Positions 43,619 through 53,188 of a stretch of 64,000 nucleotides of DNA are shown in pieces (position 1 is the stretch's first letter; every line of letters starts with the position of its first letter). The notes under the pieces are model-generated. The model had not been told where the DNA came from and ran no database searches. It saw nothing but the letters and a program-made list of their open reading frames with translations. The stretch spans positions 62,001 through 126,000 of the forward strand of contig NZ_FNUM01000004.1 in the NCBI RefSeq assembly GCF_900107995.1, written 5' to 3'. The stretch comes from Alcanivorax sp. DSM 26293. GTDB lineage: Bacteria > Pseudomonadota > Gammaproteobacteria > Pseudomonadales > Alcanivoracaceae. Made by a program: the position numbers and the translations under genes.

Positions 43619-44815
43619 TTAACCCCATTTGAAGAACTCCCGCTTCTCCTTCAGGTAGAAACGGGACAGCACCATTTTGTGCACTTCGCTCGCGCCATCG
43701 ACAAGGCGGGCCTGACGGGCGTAGCGGTAGATCCACTCCAGTAACGTGTCTTTGGAATAGCCACGGGCACCACACAGCTGGATGGCGGTATCGGCGGCCT
43801 TGTGCAGGGTATCGGCCACATGGATCTTGGCCATGGAGATTTCCTTCTTGGCAAAATCCCCCTGGTCCAGCTTCCAGGCCGCCTGCATGGTGAGCAGGCG
43901 GCCCACTTCGATATCCTTGGCCACATCGCCCAGCATCCACTGTACACCCTCATGCTCGGCCAGGGTGGTCCCGAAACTCATGCGGTTTTCCACATAACCG
44001 GCCGCCTCTTCCATGCACCGCTTGGCCAGACCCAGCCAGCGCATGCAGTGGGTCAGGCGGGCGGTGCCAAGACGGATCTGGGTGACCTTGAGGCCATCGC
44101 CCACTTCCAGCAGGCGATTCTCGTCGGGAATCACCAGGCCATCGAACTTCAGCTCACAGTGACCGCCATGCTCCTCCGGCCCCATGATGGGAATACGCCG
44201 CACCACTTCCCAGCCGGGCTGGTCCGCATCAAACAGAAAAGCGGTGAGGCCCTTGCGCGGGTCGTCGCTGGTCTTGGCAATCAGGATAAAGGTCTGGGCC
44301 CCTTCTGCGCCCGTGATAAACCACTTGCGGCCCTTGATGATCCAGTTGTCCCCCTCCCGGGTGGCGGAGGTATAGGTCAGGGACGGGTCCGAGCCACAAC
44401 CGCCATCGGGCTCGGTCATGGCAAAGGCGGAACGTACCTTGCCGTCGATCATCGGCTGCAACCAGCGTGCTTTCTGCTGGTCATCAAGAATCTTGTTCAG
44501 CAGGATCATGGTGCCGTCATCCGGCGGTGCACAGTTGAACACCACCGGCCCGAACGGGCTGCGGGCGGCCTCTTCGTAAAGCACCGCCATACCCGCCACG
44601 CCCACATCCAGACCGCCCCGCTCTTTCGGCAACTGAAACCCCCACAGGCCTGCCGCTTTCGCCTTGTCACGCAGGGCATCGACCACGCTCTCCTTGAAGT
44701 TTTCATGGTCGTCGTAATTGGCCTTGTCGTTTTCCAGCGGCATGATTTCCGCTTCCACAAAGGCGGCCACTTGCTGGCGCAGGCTTTCCAGCTCCGGGCT
44801 CAGGGAGAAATCCAT
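43619..44815 (-). CDS. Acyl-CoA dehydrogenase (ACAD10/11-like)
   Basis: 398 residues: SLSPELESLRQQVAAFVE start, FAMTEPDGGCGSDPS with the flavin-binding region, WFITGAEGAQ, and the C-terminal helix bundle with QLCGARGYSKDTLLEWIYRYARQARLVDGASEVHK. The last block matches ACAD10/11-type enzymes in bacteria that often act on long or branched acyl-CoA. It feeds electrons to ETF. It lies 18 bases downstream of an SDR gene and is probably co-transcribed, suggesting a short lipid-degradation operon. Confidence 0.9.
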   Translation of the reverse strand: MDFSLSPELESLRQQVAAFVEAEIMPLENDKANYDDHENFKESVVDALRDKAKAAGLWGFQLPKERGGLDVGVAGMAVLYEEAARSPFGPVVFNCAPPDDGTMILLNKILDDQQKARWLQPMIDGKVRSAFAMTEPDGGCGSDPSLTYTSATREGDNWIIKGRKWFITGAEGAQTFILIAKTSDDPRKGLTAFLFDADQPGWEVVRRIPIMGPEEHGGHCELKFDGLVIPDENRLLEVGDGLKVTQIRLGTARLTHCMRWLGLAKRCMEEAAGYVENRMSFGTTLAEHEGVQWMLGDVAKDIEVGRLLTMQAAWKLDQGDFAKKEISMAKIHVADTLHKAADTAIQLCGARGYSKDTLLEWIYRYARQARLVDGASEVHKMVLSRFYLKEKREFFKWG

Positions 44816-44833
44816 GATCTGTCCTCGGTCAGG

Positions 44834-45589
44834 TTAAAGGGTATTACAGAGATGGCCACCGTCCACGGCGATCACCGCCCCGGTCATGTAGGACGACGCA
44901 TCCGACGCCAGCAACAACAGGGGACCGACCAGCTCGTCGATCTGTCCCAGGCGGCGATAGGGAATCCGCTTGAGCATTTTTTCCGCCAGCGGACTATTGA
45001 AGAAGTCCCGGTTGATATCGGTTTCCACATAGCCGGGGCAGATGGCATTGCAACGGATGTTGTAACGGGCAAAGTCCAGCGCCAGGGATTTGGTGAGCTG
45101 CACCACCGCCGCCTTCGAGGCGGTATAGGGCGCCACCCGGCCACCCACACGCAGGCCAAGGATGGAGGCGATATTGATCAGGCTTCCCGGACGGCCATCG
45201 CGCTTCCATTGCTGGATGGCAAACTTGGACACGGCCCAGACGCCCTTCAGGTTGGTATCCACCACCCGGTCCCAGTCTTCCTCGCTGAGCTCGTCGGAGG
45301 GCCCCTCATGGGACACGCCGGCGTTGTTGACCACCACATCCACCGCCGGCATCTCGGCAAAGGCGGCTTCCACACTGCTGTGATCACTCACATCCATGGG
45401 TACCACGGTGGCCTCACGGCCTAGAGCCCTTACCGCTTCGCCGGTGGCTTCCAGTTTTTCCACCCGCCGCGCCGCCAGCACCACGTCGGCACCCTCCTCG
45501 GCCAAAGCAATGGCAAAGTGGGCACCGAAGCCACTGGAGGCACCGGTAATCAGAACTCGCTTGCCGGCCACACTGAATCGCTGGGACAT
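44834..45589 (-). CDS. Short-chain dehydrogenase/reductase
   Basis: 251 residues, classical SDR: TGASSGFG cofactor loop, VVNNAGVSHEG, catalytic Ser in NIASILGL, and YTASK with Tyr and Lys. The C-terminus ends in GAVIAVDGGHLCNTL, as usual for tetrameric SDRs. A basic residue pattern AARR after the second strand suggests NADP(H). It is probably a 3-hydroxyacyl-CoA or alcohol dehydrogenase working with the adjacent acyl-CoA dehydrogenase. Confidence 0.9.
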   Translation of the reverse strand: MSQRFSVAGKRVLITGASSGFGAHFAIALAEEGADVVLAARRVEKLEATGEAVRALGREATVVPMDVSDHSSVEAAFAEMPAVDVVVNNAGVSHEGPSDELSEEDWDRVVDTNLKGVWAVSKFAIQQWKRDGRPGSLINIASILGLRVGGRVAPYTASKAAVVQLTKSLALDFARYNIRCNAICPGYVETDINRDFFNSPLAEKMLKRIPYRRLGQIDELVGPLLLLASDASSYMTGAVIAVDGGHLCNTL

Positions 45590-45662
45590 ACCTTTCTCAC
45601 CCTCTTCTGCATCAGAAAGAGACGCTACCCAGCCAGCCTGTCGGCCACAAGGACGAAAACGC

Positions 45663-46151
45663 TCAGCAGGACGATGACAACAGCAAGGTCAGGGCATGGC
45701 GGGTATCGGGCGTGGCATCAGCCAGTGCCAATGCCTGACGGGCGGGGAGCCAGTTGACGGCTACCACTTCATCACTGAGGGACACCGCATCCGGGCACAC
45801 CACCACGGACGCCAGGGCACCCCAGACCTGGTGCTGCGGGTTGGCAAAGAAAAACCACTGCCAACGGGAAAAGTGCCGCTGCACCCCCACTTCCTCAAAC
45901 AACTCCCGGGACAAATTCTGGGGCACGGTTTCATTGGGTCGCATCACCCCGCCGGCAGCCAGGTCCCAGCGGCCGGGGTAGAAATGTTTGTCCTCGGCAC
46001 GCTGCTGCACACAGACACGCCCGGCCAGATCACGCACCACCACGTAGGACGCACGATGAATCAGCCGTTGGCGCTGCATGCGACCACGCTGGCAACTGCC
46101 GCGGGGTTGGTTGTGCCGGCTGACCAGAAGGACCGGTTCGCTATTGCTCAT
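45663..46151 (-). CDS. Nudix hydrolase (YfcD-like)
   Basis: 162 residues. The Nudix box is complete: GVMRPNE-TVPQNLS-RELFEEVGV fits GX5EX7REUXEEXGU. The preceding IHRASYVVVRDLAGRVCVQQRAEDKHFYPGRWDLAAGG is typical of the YfcD/isopentenyl-diphosphate-isomerase-like branch. Substrate unknown. It is monocistronic. Confidence 0.87.
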   Translation of the reverse strand: MSNSEPVLLVSRHNQPRGSCQRGRMQRQRLIHRASYVVVRDLAGRVCVQQRAEDKHFYPGRWDLAAGGVMRPNETVPQNLSRELFEEVGVQRHFSRWQWFFFANPQHQVWGALASVVVCPDAVSLSDEVVAVNWLPARQALALADATPDTRHALTLLLSSSC

Positions 46152-46239
46152 GGGATGCTGTTTTCGGCTGACGCGGACAGGAACACTATCGTCATGAGAA
46201 AGGGATTGCTACAGGGAAAAGGCCAGGGAATACCTTTAT

Positions 46240-46388
46240 GCAGGCGTTCCCTTCCAGGGGACGAACCGCGCGCGTCAGCGCGAAAGAAATTGGGGAAACC
46301 CAATCCGGTTGCGCCGGGTTTGTTGAAGAAGACAGGTTGCCGCATCGCGTCACGCGATTCGTCCCCTGGAAGGGAACTCCTACAGGCA
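46240..46388. repeat. Long imperfect palindrome of the GTAGGAG family
   Basis: Opens CGTTCCCTTCCAGGGGACGAA and closes TTCGTCCCCTGGAAGGGAAC followed by TCCTACAG, with an internal GCGCGTCAGCGCG hairpin. It fills most of the space between the Nudix and AraC genes. Confidence 0.75.
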
Positions 46389-46460
46389 CCCATTCCCCCC
46401 ACAGCTGGCCGCCCTGAGGTTTTACCTCAGTGATCTCAGTGGCCTGAGTGGTAAAAAAAT

Positions 46461-47489
46461 TTACGGCTGGAAGTGGCTGGGCGGGTGGCCGGTCCATTTG
46501 CGAAAGGCGCGGGCAAAATTGCTGGGGTCCGCGTAGCCCAGTTTCGAGGCTACCTGCTGCACGGTGATATTGGCCTGCAGATAGCCCATGGCCTTGGTCA
46601 TACGCACTTCTTCCAGCAGGGACCGATAGCTGACTCCCAGGGCATTGAGATAACGGCGCAGGGTGCGGGAGGTAACGTGAAAATTGCTGGCCAGCTGTTC
46701 CAGACTGGGCAGCATGCCCTCCGCCTGCATCAGCCGGGCACGGACACGGCTGGCCCAGTCCTGGTCCGCTTCCAGGCGTTGCAACTCTTCCTCGCATTTC
46801 TGCGCAGCCATCTGCCGGGACGCCGGGTCGGACAGGGTAAAGCGCTCGCTGAGCAGCGCCTTGGGCAGCCGCAACGCTGCCACGTCGGCACCGAACTCCA
46901 CTGGCATGGCCAGCAATTCCCGGTAGCGGTCCGCATGGGCCGGGGCCGGGTACGGCAGCTCCAGCACCGCCCCCTGGAATCGAGCGCCGAGCAGATAACG
47001 GATGCCACCCACCACCGCAGCCACCACCACCTCCAGGTAGGTTTCACGGATATCCCCCAGCGGCACACTCTCCACCAGGCAGAAACGCACGCCTTCCTGG
47101 GACGGCTCGATACGGGGAACACAAAGGCGGGTACGGGTACGGAAATAACGCTCCAGCAACCGCAGGGCATCGCCCAGGTCTGCACTGCTGATGGCGGCAT
47201 AGCCGAGCAGGCCATGGGCGGTGAGGGTCAATTGCTGCCCCAGCGCCAGGCCGAGGGCCGGATCACCGGTCATTTCACGGGCGCCCACCATGACCCTGCG
47301 GAATTGCTCGAACCGCAGGGCGGGTTCCGGGTTATAGACCTCATCCTCGCTCAGGCCCACCTGAGAGAGTAACCGCCGGGTATCCACGCCCACCTCGGCG
47401 ATCAGTTCCACCAGGTTTCGCACATAGTTGACGGGGACCGGGGAACGGCCGGTACCAGGGTCCAGTTGTATAAAGCGCTCGTGATTCAT
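46461..47489 (-). CDS. AraC-family regulator divergent from a desaturase gene
   Basis: 342 residues from the ATG at MNHERFIQLD. The N-terminal half is the arabinose-binding-like ligand domain of the OruR/ArgR group (LLSQVGLSEDEVYNPE, LTLTAHGLLGYAAISSADLGDAL, ETYLEVVVAAV). The C-terminal two helix-turn-helix motifs are SLEQLASNFHVTSRTLRRYL and TVQQVASKLGYADPSNFARAFRKWTGHPPSHF. It is divergent from the fatty-acid desaturase gene 137 bases away and likely controls it in response to a fatty acid. Confidence 0.9.
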   Translation of the reverse strand: MNHERFIQLDPGTGRSPVPVNYVRNLVELIAEVGVDTRRLLSQVGLSEDEVYNPEPALRFEQFRRVMVGAREMTGDPALGLALGQQLTLTAHGLLGYAAISSADLGDALRLLERYFRTRTRLCVPRIEPSQEGVRFCLVESVPLGDIRETYLEVVVAAVVGGIRYLLGARFQGAVLELPYPAPAHADRYRELLAMPVEFGADVAALRLPKALLSERFTLSDPASRQMAAQKCEEELQRLEADQDWASRVRARLMQAEGMLPSLEQLASNFHVTSRTLRRYLNALGVSYRSLLEEVRMTKAMGYLQANITVQQVASKLGYADPSNFARAFRKWTGHPPSHFQP

Positions 47490-47626
47490 GCGCTTACTAT
47501 ACGCTACTTTTGCCCCTGTCCGAAAATGACTGATTTCTGTCCAGCCCTGCACTTCGTTCCGGCACCCCGGTTCACCAGAATGCCTGCATCCGAATTTCCC
47601 GGCCTGAACCGCCAAGGACATGACCC

Positions 47627-48685
47627 ATGCAAGAACCTGCTTACAGCCGTCATTTCGGCGCCGATGACGCCCGCGCCATCCGCGACGCCGTGAAAAAGGA
47701 TCTGGGCCCTTCCACCTTCAAGGCCCGTCCGCTGCGCGCCCTGTGGTTTATTCCCATGAGCGCCATCATCATCGGCAGCATCGCCGCCATCCTGATGCTG
47801 AGCCTGCCCTGGTGGGGCAACCTGCTGCTGGCCATCCTGGCCGGCCATACCCTGGCCTGCCAGGCCCTGCTGGCCCACGAAGTGCTGCATGGTGCGCTGG
47901 GTATGAGCAAGCGCATGCAGAACTTCCTCGGCTGGATCGGCTTTGGCCCGGCACTGGTCCCCCCGGAATTCTGGCGCCGCTGGCATAACGTGGCCCACCA
48001 CGCCCATACCAACCTGGGCGACAAGGATCCGGATTCCTTCGGCACCCTGTACCGTTACGAAAAACACCCGGCGACCGCCAACTTCACCAAACTGGCCCCG
48101 GGTGGCCGTACCTGGTACAGCTTCCTGTTCCTGTTCTATTCCTTCATGTTCCACGGCCAGCTGGTGCTGCGCATGCAGACCCGCAAGCGCGAGGAATTCA
48201 AAGGCTTCAATCGTGGCAAGGCGATCTTCCAGTCCTACCTGTGCATGGCGGCGTGGATTGCCCTGGCGATTGTGTCCGGCCCTCTGGCGATCTTCACCGT
48301 GTTGATCCCGATGATGATCATCAACTTCATCGGCCAGAGCTACATTCTCACCAACCACATGCTGCGCCCGCAGATGGACAACAACCACCCGGTGGACAAT
48401 TCCATGAGCGTGCGCGCCTGGCGCTGGATCGATCCCCTGCATTTCCACTTCAGCCATCATGTGGAGCACCACCTGTTTCCCAAGATGGGCTCCGATCAGG
48501 CCCCGAAAGTGCGCGCCTGGCTGCAGCGGGAAATGCCGGAACGTTATGTCTGCCCCAGCCATGTCAAAGCGGTGGCCATGCTCTACAAGACCCCGCGCGT
48601 CTATCAGGATGCCAGCACCCTGGTCGATCCCCTTAACCGGGAGCGGACTGTGGATGTGATGGAATTGCAGGGGCAGTTGAACTAA
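47627..48685 (+). CDS. Membrane fatty-acid desaturase
   Basis: 352 residues with the three histidine boxes of membrane di-iron desaturases: HEVLH, HNVAHHAH and HHVEHH. Four hydrophobic segments surround them (WFIPMSAIIIGSIAAILML, LLLAILAG and others). It would insert a double bond into an acyl chain, probably on phospholipid or acyl-CoA. It follows RBS GGACATGACCC poorly; the ATG at MQEPAYSRHFG is best supported. Controlled probably by the divergent AraC protein. Confidence 0.9.
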   Translation: MQEPAYSRHFGADDARAIRDAVKKDLGPSTFKARPLRALWFIPMSAIIIGSIAAILMLSLPWWGNLLLAILAGHTLACQALLAHEVLHGALGMSKRMQNFLGWIGFGPALVPPEFWRRWHNVAHHAHTNLGDKDPDSFGTLYRYEKHPATANFTKLAPGGRTWYSFLFLFYSFMFHGQLVLRMQTRKREEFKGFNRGKAIFQSYLCMAAWIALAIVSGPLAIFTVLIPMMIINFIGQSYILTNHMLRPQMDNNHPVDNSMSVRAWRWIDPLHFHFSHHVEHHLFPKMGSDQAPKVRAWLQREMPERYVCPSHVKAVAMLYKTPRVYQDASTLVDPLNRERTVDVMELQGQLN

Positions 48686-48709
48686 GCAAGCTCCCGCAGC
48701 ATCTACAAA

Positions 48710-48919
48710 GCCGCTGTAGGAGTTCCTCTTGAGGGACGAACCACGCGTCAGCGTGGAAATCGCCCGCATGGCGATCAGGAGTGCCGGGCGTCGCCAGAGT
48801 CATGGTGATGCCCGCATAGCCCGCTCCCTCGCTCAGGCTCGAGTTCGTCCCTCAAGAGGAACTCCTACAGCGGCTTCGCTTTAAACGTCGCTGGTGATCG
48901 CGCCGCCAGCGACGCTCCT
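48710..48919. repeat. Long palindrome plus a GTAGGAGCGTCGC arm
   Basis: 48710-48873 opens GCCGCTGTAGGAGTTCCTCT and closes AGGAACTCCTACAGCGGC, with internal GCGTCAGCG; 48897-48919 is a variant arm (GCCGCCAGCGACGCTCC). Confidence 0.8.
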
Positions 48920-48929
48920 TGGCGGAGAT

Positions 48930-49220
48930 TCACGGACCGTCATAGGCCCGCAGGATTTTCACCACTTCCACCTTGTAGTGTGTGTACCAGCCCTCCTGGC
49001 CCAGCTGTTGGGCGACCCGGTGTTCGGCCTGCTGTTTCCAGGCCTTGATGGAGACCTCATCCGGCCAATAGGAGAGGGCAATTTCCTGCTCCCCTTCCGT
49101 GACGCTGATGAAATCCGTGCAACCGAAATCGGCCATGGCCAGATCCCGTAACTGCCCGGCCATTTTCCGGTAGCGGCTGTCCTGATCGCCCACGGTGGCG
49201 GTAAAAATCACGGCGTACAT
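48930..49220 (-). CDS. Antibiotic biosynthesis monooxygenase (ABM) domain protein
   Basis: 96 residues: MYAVIFTATVGDQDSRYRKMAGQLRDLAMADFGCTDFISVTEGEQEIALSYWPDEVSIKAW pattern cut here, i.e. a single ferredoxin-like ABM fold with the typical SYWPDEVSIKAWKQQAEHR helix. Members are dimeric monooxygenases acting on quinones or haem, or scavenging roles. It is next to a macro-domain gene but separated by a repeat. Confidence 0.82.
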   Translation of the reverse strand: MYAVIFTATVGDQDSRYRKMAGQLRDLAMADFGCTDFISVTEGEQEIALSYWPDEVSIKAWKQQAEHRVAQQLGQEGWYTHYKVEVVKILRAYDGP

Positions 49221-49236
49221 TGACTCTCCCTGTTTT

Positions 49237-49343
49237 GTAGGAGCTATGCTCGCATGGCGAACACCTCCCTCTTTCGCTATGACAGCACGGTATTTCCCTC
49301 GGGCCGCGCGGAATGCGATACGTGACTGCGCTACGCTCCTACA
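49237..49343. repeat. REP-like palindrome touching the macro-domain stop codon
   Basis: Starts GTAGGAGCTATGCTCGC and ends GCTACGCTCCTAC; the stop TAG of the macro gene lies within its last bases. Confidence 0.72.
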
Positions 49344-49869
49344 GCTCCTTTAATGCCCTGTCGAAAACGGCAAGGTCGGCATCGCTGAACAGCACGAAGC
49401 GCACCCGCTGCACCGTTTCCAGGGTTGGTGCGGTATCACGGACCGTCTGCAACGCCACCTGCGCTGCCTCCGCCAACGGATAACCGAATATCCCGGTAGA
49501 AATCGCCGGAAAACCGAGCCCGGCGATGCCGTTCCGGTCCGCAAGCATCAGCGCTTGTCGATAGCAGGACGCCAATAACTGGTCCGACGGTTCATCCCGT
49601 CCGTAAACCGGACCGAGACAATGAATCACATGGGCGTTGGGCAGGTTGTGACCAGCGGAGATCACCGCGTCGCCCGGGCGAATGGGGCCCAGCGGGATGC
49701 ACTCCTGCTCAAGACCCGGGCCGGCAGCCCGGTGAATGGCACCGGCCACCCCACCGCCGATGCGTAACTCGGCGTTGGCAGCGTTAACGATGGCATCCAG
49801 ATCCGGCTGGTTGGCGATATCGCCCTGCACGGTTTCCACGGTGACGGCATCGAATTGGCGCTGTGTCAT
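49339..49869 (-). CDS. Macro-domain protein (O-acetyl-ADP-ribose deacetylase type)
   Basis: 176 residues from the ATG preceded by AAGGAGGTTGCC. Macro-domain motifs are clear: VQGDIANQPDLDAIVNAANAELRIGGGVAGAIHRAAG (NAAN and GGGV) and GLGFPAISTGIFGYPLAEAAQVAL. It removes or binds ADP-ribose derivatives, including those from NAD-dependent enzymes; YmdB-like deacetylation of O-acetyl-ADP-ribose is the commonest activity. Confidence 0.9.
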   Translation of the reverse strand: MTQRQFDAVTVETVQGDIANQPDLDAIVNAANAELRIGGGVAGAIHRAAGPGLEQECIPLGPIRPGDAVISAGHNLPNAHVIHCLGPVYGRDEPSDQLLASCYRQALMLADRNGIAGLGFPAISTGIFGYPLAEAAQVALQTVRDTAPTLETVQRVRFVLFSDADLAVFDRALKEL

Positions 49870-49891
49870 GGCAACCTCCTTTACGTTTTTT

Positions 49892-50043
49892 CCGCAGGAG
49901 CGTAGCGGGCGGTCCAATCGGCTTCGAGTTGCGGGAAGCGCGTTTCGAAAGGCCAAACCGGATGCCAGGCAGGACAGGTTTGCGCTTCTCGAAACTCGTT
50001 ACTCGCTACCGGGTTTATCGCGCCGCCAGCGACGCTCCTGCGG
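49892..50043. repeat. Composite repeat with GCAGGAGCGTAGCGGGCGG and GCGCCGCCAGCGACGCTCC ends
   Basis: Inside, 49920-50012 matches the CGAGTTGCGGGAAGCG/CGCTTCTCGAAACTCG palindrome family seen at 25374 and 38869; the right end (50017-50041) is an arm of the GTAGGAGCGTCGC element. Confidence 0.75.
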
Positions 50044-50049
50044 AAAACC

Positions 50050-50739
50050 TTACAGACTGTGAATCTCTTCCTCGCTCAGGGCCCGGAACTCCCCCGGCGC
50101 CAGCGCCACATCCAGCGCGATCTCGCCGATCTGCTCACGATGCAGGGCCACCACCTTGTTGCCCCTCGCCGCCAGCATCCGTTTGACCTGATGGTAACGC
50201 CCTTCGTGAATGGTCAGCAGCAACTGATGCGCATCCACACGGTCCGCTCCGGCGGGCAACGTGGGGCGGTCTTCACCGCGCAGCTGGATGCCGTCGCGCA
50301 GGGCCTGCAGGTCTTCGTCGCTGACCGGATCCGCGCAGGTTACCCGGTAGCGTTTGTCGCACTGGTGATTTGGCGAGGTGAGCCGGTGGGACCACTGGCC
50401 ATCCGTGGTCAACAGCACCAGACCGGTAGTGTCCCGATCCAGGCGGCCCGCTGGATGCAGATCCTGGCGCAGCTCCGCAGGCAGCAGGTCCAGTACGGTG
50501 CGATGCTCCGGGTCATCCGTGGAGCACACCACCCCCGCCGGCTTGTGCAGCATCAGATAACGGTGGCCCGGCAATTGCACCGGTTCACCATGCAGCCAGA
50601 CACCCTGCCCGTCCCGCAGTTGCAGGTTGGCTTTCGGGCGCGCCTCACCTTCCACGGTGACCGCACCGCGACTGATCAGCTGTTTGGCCTCCTTGCGGGT
50701 GAGGCCGGCACTGTGGGCGAGAAAATAGTCCAGACGCAT
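50050..50739 (-). CDS. rsuA: 16S rRNA pseudouridine-516 synthase RsuA
   Basis: 229 residues from the ATG at MRLDYFLAHS, the family N-terminus; the frame continues upstream without support. S4 domain (LTRKEAKQLISRGAVTVEG), then the catalytic HPAGRLDRDTTGLVLLTTDG with the Asp in RLDRDT, and the RYRVTC and KRMLAARG blocks of the RsuA/RluB/E/F family. The small size and S4 domain point to RsuA rather than RluB. It is divergent from rep. Confidence 0.87.
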   Translation of the reverse strand: MRLDYFLAHSAGLTRKEAKQLISRGAVTVEGEARPKANLQLRDGQGVWLHGEPVQLPGHRYLMLHKPAGVVCSTDDPEHRTVLDLLPAELRQDLHPAGRLDRDTTGLVLLTTDGQWSHRLTSPNHQCDKRYRVTCADPVSDEDLQALRDGIQLRGEDRPTLPAGADRVDAHQLLLTIHEGRYHQVKRMLAARGNKVVALHREQIGEIALDVALAPGEFRALSEEEIHSL

Positions 50740-50855
50740 GGGCAAAACCGTTACCGGGGAAACCGTCATGATAACCGACATAAGGTGTCTGGAGTGCAGG
50801 GCCATCGCTGGTATCATAGCGGCCCGATGTCACCCCCCAGCTTTTCCGGAGCCCT

Positions 50856-52877
50856 ATGAGTAAGCTCAACCCCCGCCAGCAGGAAGCCGTGCATTACGCC
50901 GATGGCCCTCTGCTGGTATTGGCCGGGGCGGGTTCCGGGAAGACCAGCGTGATCACCCGCAAGATCGCCTGGCTGATCCAGGAACGGGGCATGTCGGCCC
51001 GCCATATCGCCGCGGTGACCTTTACCAACAAGGCCGCCCGGGAAATGAAAGAGCGGGTACAGTCGCTGGTGAGCCGGGACCTGACCCGCGGGCTGATTGT
51101 CTCCACCTTCCACAACCTGGGCCTGCGTATTCTCAAATCAGAGCTGAAGGCCTGCGGCCTGCGCAGCGGCTTCTCTATCCTCGACGGCGCCGACAGCAAG
51201 GAAATCCTCAAAGAGATTCTGCGCCAGGGAGAATCGGAACGGGATCTGGACGCGGTGGATGTGATCCACAAGCGGATTTCCGACTGGAAGAACGCCCTGG
51301 TGCTGCCGGAAGAAGCGGTCAGTACCGCCGAGACCGATGAGGATCTGCGCGCTGCCATGGCCTACGGCGGTTACGACCGCATGCTGCGGGTTTGTAATGC
51401 CGTGGATTTCGACGATCTGATCCTGATGCCGGCGCGCATGTTCCGCGAACAACCGCGCATCCTGGAAAAGTGGCGCAACCGCATCCAGTACCTGCTGGTG
51501 GATGAATACCAGGACACCAACGGCGCCCAGTACGAAATGGTAAAGATGCTCACCCTGCCGGCGGGCAAGTTCACCGTGGTGGGCGATGACGACCAGTCCA
51601 TCTACGCCTGGCGCGGTGCCCGCCCGGAAAACCTGGCGCAATTGCAGCAGGACTGGCCGACCCTGAAAGTGGTCAAGCTGGAACAGAATTACCGCTCCAC
51701 CGGTCGCATCCTGAAAGCCGCCAACACGGTCATCGCCAACAATCCCCACGAATTCGAAAAAAGCCTTTGGTCCGATTATGGCTACGGTGAGCCGATCCGC
51801 TTTTCCGCCCTGCGCGATGAAGAAGCGGAAACCGAATGGATTGCCAGCGACATCTTCCACCGCCGTCTTCAACAGGGTCTGAAGTGGAAGGACTTTGCGG
51901 TGCTGTATCGCGGCAATTTCCAGTCACGGATTCTGGAAATGAAACTGCAGAGTCTGTCGATTCCCTACAAGGTATCCGGGGGAAAAAGTTTTTTCTCGCG
52001 CAGCGAGATCAAGGATTTGATGTGCTACCTGCGCTTGCTGGTGAATCCGGACGACGACAACGCCTTCCTGCGCATCATCAACACTCCGCGCCGGGAGATC
52101 GGCCCGGCCACCCTGGAAAAACTCGCTACGTGGGCACTGAAGCGAGGACAGGGGCTTTACCATGTCTGTGACGACATTGCCCTCAGTGACGTCATGAGCC
52201 CCAAGGCTGCCGAGAAGCTGCAGGCGTTCAAGGCCTGGCTGGATGCCAAACGGCAGTTCTGTTTCGGCCACAACAGCCTGCAGGCAGTGCAGGAACTGAT
52301 CACCGACATGGACTATGAAGGCTGGCTGATGCAGAACGCCTCCAGTCCGCGCATCGGCGAAAAAAATATTGAAAATATCTGGCAACTGGTGCGCAGCATT
52401 GAACGCATGCTGGAAAAGCAGGAAGACGAAGAAGACGGTGCCAGCGACCTGGAATCCGTCATCAAGAAACTGGTTCTGCTGGACATGCTTGAGCAGCAAC
52501 AGGAAGAAGACGACTCCGACCGGGTCCAACTGATGACCCTGCACGCGTCCAAGGGGCTGGAATTCCCCCACGTCTACATGATGGGCGTGGAAGAGGAATT
52601 CCTTCCCCACCGCACCAGCATCGAAGAAGACAACATCGTCGAGGAACGCCGACTGATGTACGTGGGTATCACCCGCGCCCGGGAAACCCTGGCCATGACC
52701 CAGGCCCTGACCCGCAAACAGTACGGCGAAAAAATCGACACCACCGCCAGCCGCTTCGTGGACGAAATGCCCCAGGAGGATATCGACTATCTGGGCATCG
52801 GCATTCAGAAGGATGAAGCCAAGGAAGATGCGGTGGCAGAAGCCAGCATCGCCAATCTTCGGGCGTTACTGGATTGA
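50856..52877 (+). CDS. rep: ATP-dependent DNA helicase Rep
   Basis: 673 residues, SF1A helicase with LNPRQQEAV, Walker A GAGSGKT, AVTFTNKAAREMKER, VDEYQDTN, GDDDQSIYAWRGA, NYRSTGRIL, LMTLHASKGLEF and VGITRARETL. Length (673 rather than about 720 of UvrD) and the fused KDLMCYLRLLVNPDDD segment match Rep. It restarts stalled replication forks. It is divergent from rsuA. Confidence 0.93.
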   Translation: MSKLNPRQQEAVHYADGPLLVLAGAGSGKTSVITRKIAWLIQERGMSARHIAAVTFTNKAAREMKERVQSLVSRDLTRGLIVSTFHNLGLRILKSELKACGLRSGFSILDGADSKEILKEILRQGESERDLDAVDVIHKRISDWKNALVLPEEAVSTAETDEDLRAAMAYGGYDRMLRVCNAVDFDDLILMPARMFREQPRILEKWRNRIQYLLVDEYQDTNGAQYEMVKMLTLPAGKFTVVGDDDQSIYAWRGARPENLAQLQQDWPTLKVVKLEQNYRSTGRILKAANTVIANNPHEFEKSLWSDYGYGEPIRFSALRDEEAETEWIASDIFHRRLQQGLKWKDFAVLYRGNFQSRILEMKLQSLSIPYKVSGGKSFFSRSEIKDLMCYLRLLVNPDDDNAFLRIINTPRREIGPATLEKLATWALKRGQGLYHVCDDIALSDVMSPKAAEKLQAFKAWLDAKRQFCFGHNSLQAVQELITDMDYEGWLMQNASSPRIGEKNIENIWQLVRSIERMLEKQEDEEDGASDLESVIKKLVLLDMLEQQQEEDDSDRVQLMTLHASKGLEFPHVYMMGVEEEFLPHRTSIEEDNIVEERRLMYVGITRARETLAMTQALTRKQYGEKIDTTASRFVDEMPQEDIDYLGIGIQKDEAKEDAVAEASIANLRALLD

Positions 52878-52896
52878 ACCTTACCACCCCCTTTCC

Positions 52897-53167
52897 GTAG
52901 GAGCGTCGCTCGCGGCGCGATACCCGTATCTTGCAAACACCTCCACGCTTTCTACGCCGCCGCTGTAGGAGCTCCTCTTGAGGGGCGAACCACGCATCAG
53001 CCTGGAAATCGCCGGCAGGGTGATCAGGAATAGCATAGCTTGCGATCCCGCCAAGCTATGCTGCCTCGCTACGCTCGGTTCGCCCCTCAAGAGGAGCTCC
53101 TACAGCGGCTTCGAAACAGCTTGGGGCAGAATGCCCCTGGCTATCGCGCCGCGAGCGACGCTCCTAC
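52897..53167. repeat. BIME-like composite of REP repeats
   Basis: Outer arms GTAGGAGCGTCGC (52897-52921) and its inverted partner (53143-53167) enclose a full long palindrome (52960-53108) starting CGCTGTAGGAGCTCCTCTTG and ending GAGGAGCTCCTACAGCG. The order is mirror-symmetric. It fills the region between convergent rep and cytochrome genes. Confidence 0.85.
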
Positions 53168-53188
53168 GGCACGGGGAGAATCAGGAGT

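Noticed and set aside
43802-45424. 540-codon open frame antisense to acyl-CoA dehydrogenase and SDR
   Set aside because: It spans two well-recognised genes on the other strand and has no protein-like features.
47504-48769. Long antisense frame over the desaturase gene
   Set aside because: The plus-strand frame has all three histidine boxes; the antisense frame is low in recognised motifs and rich in His/Gln.
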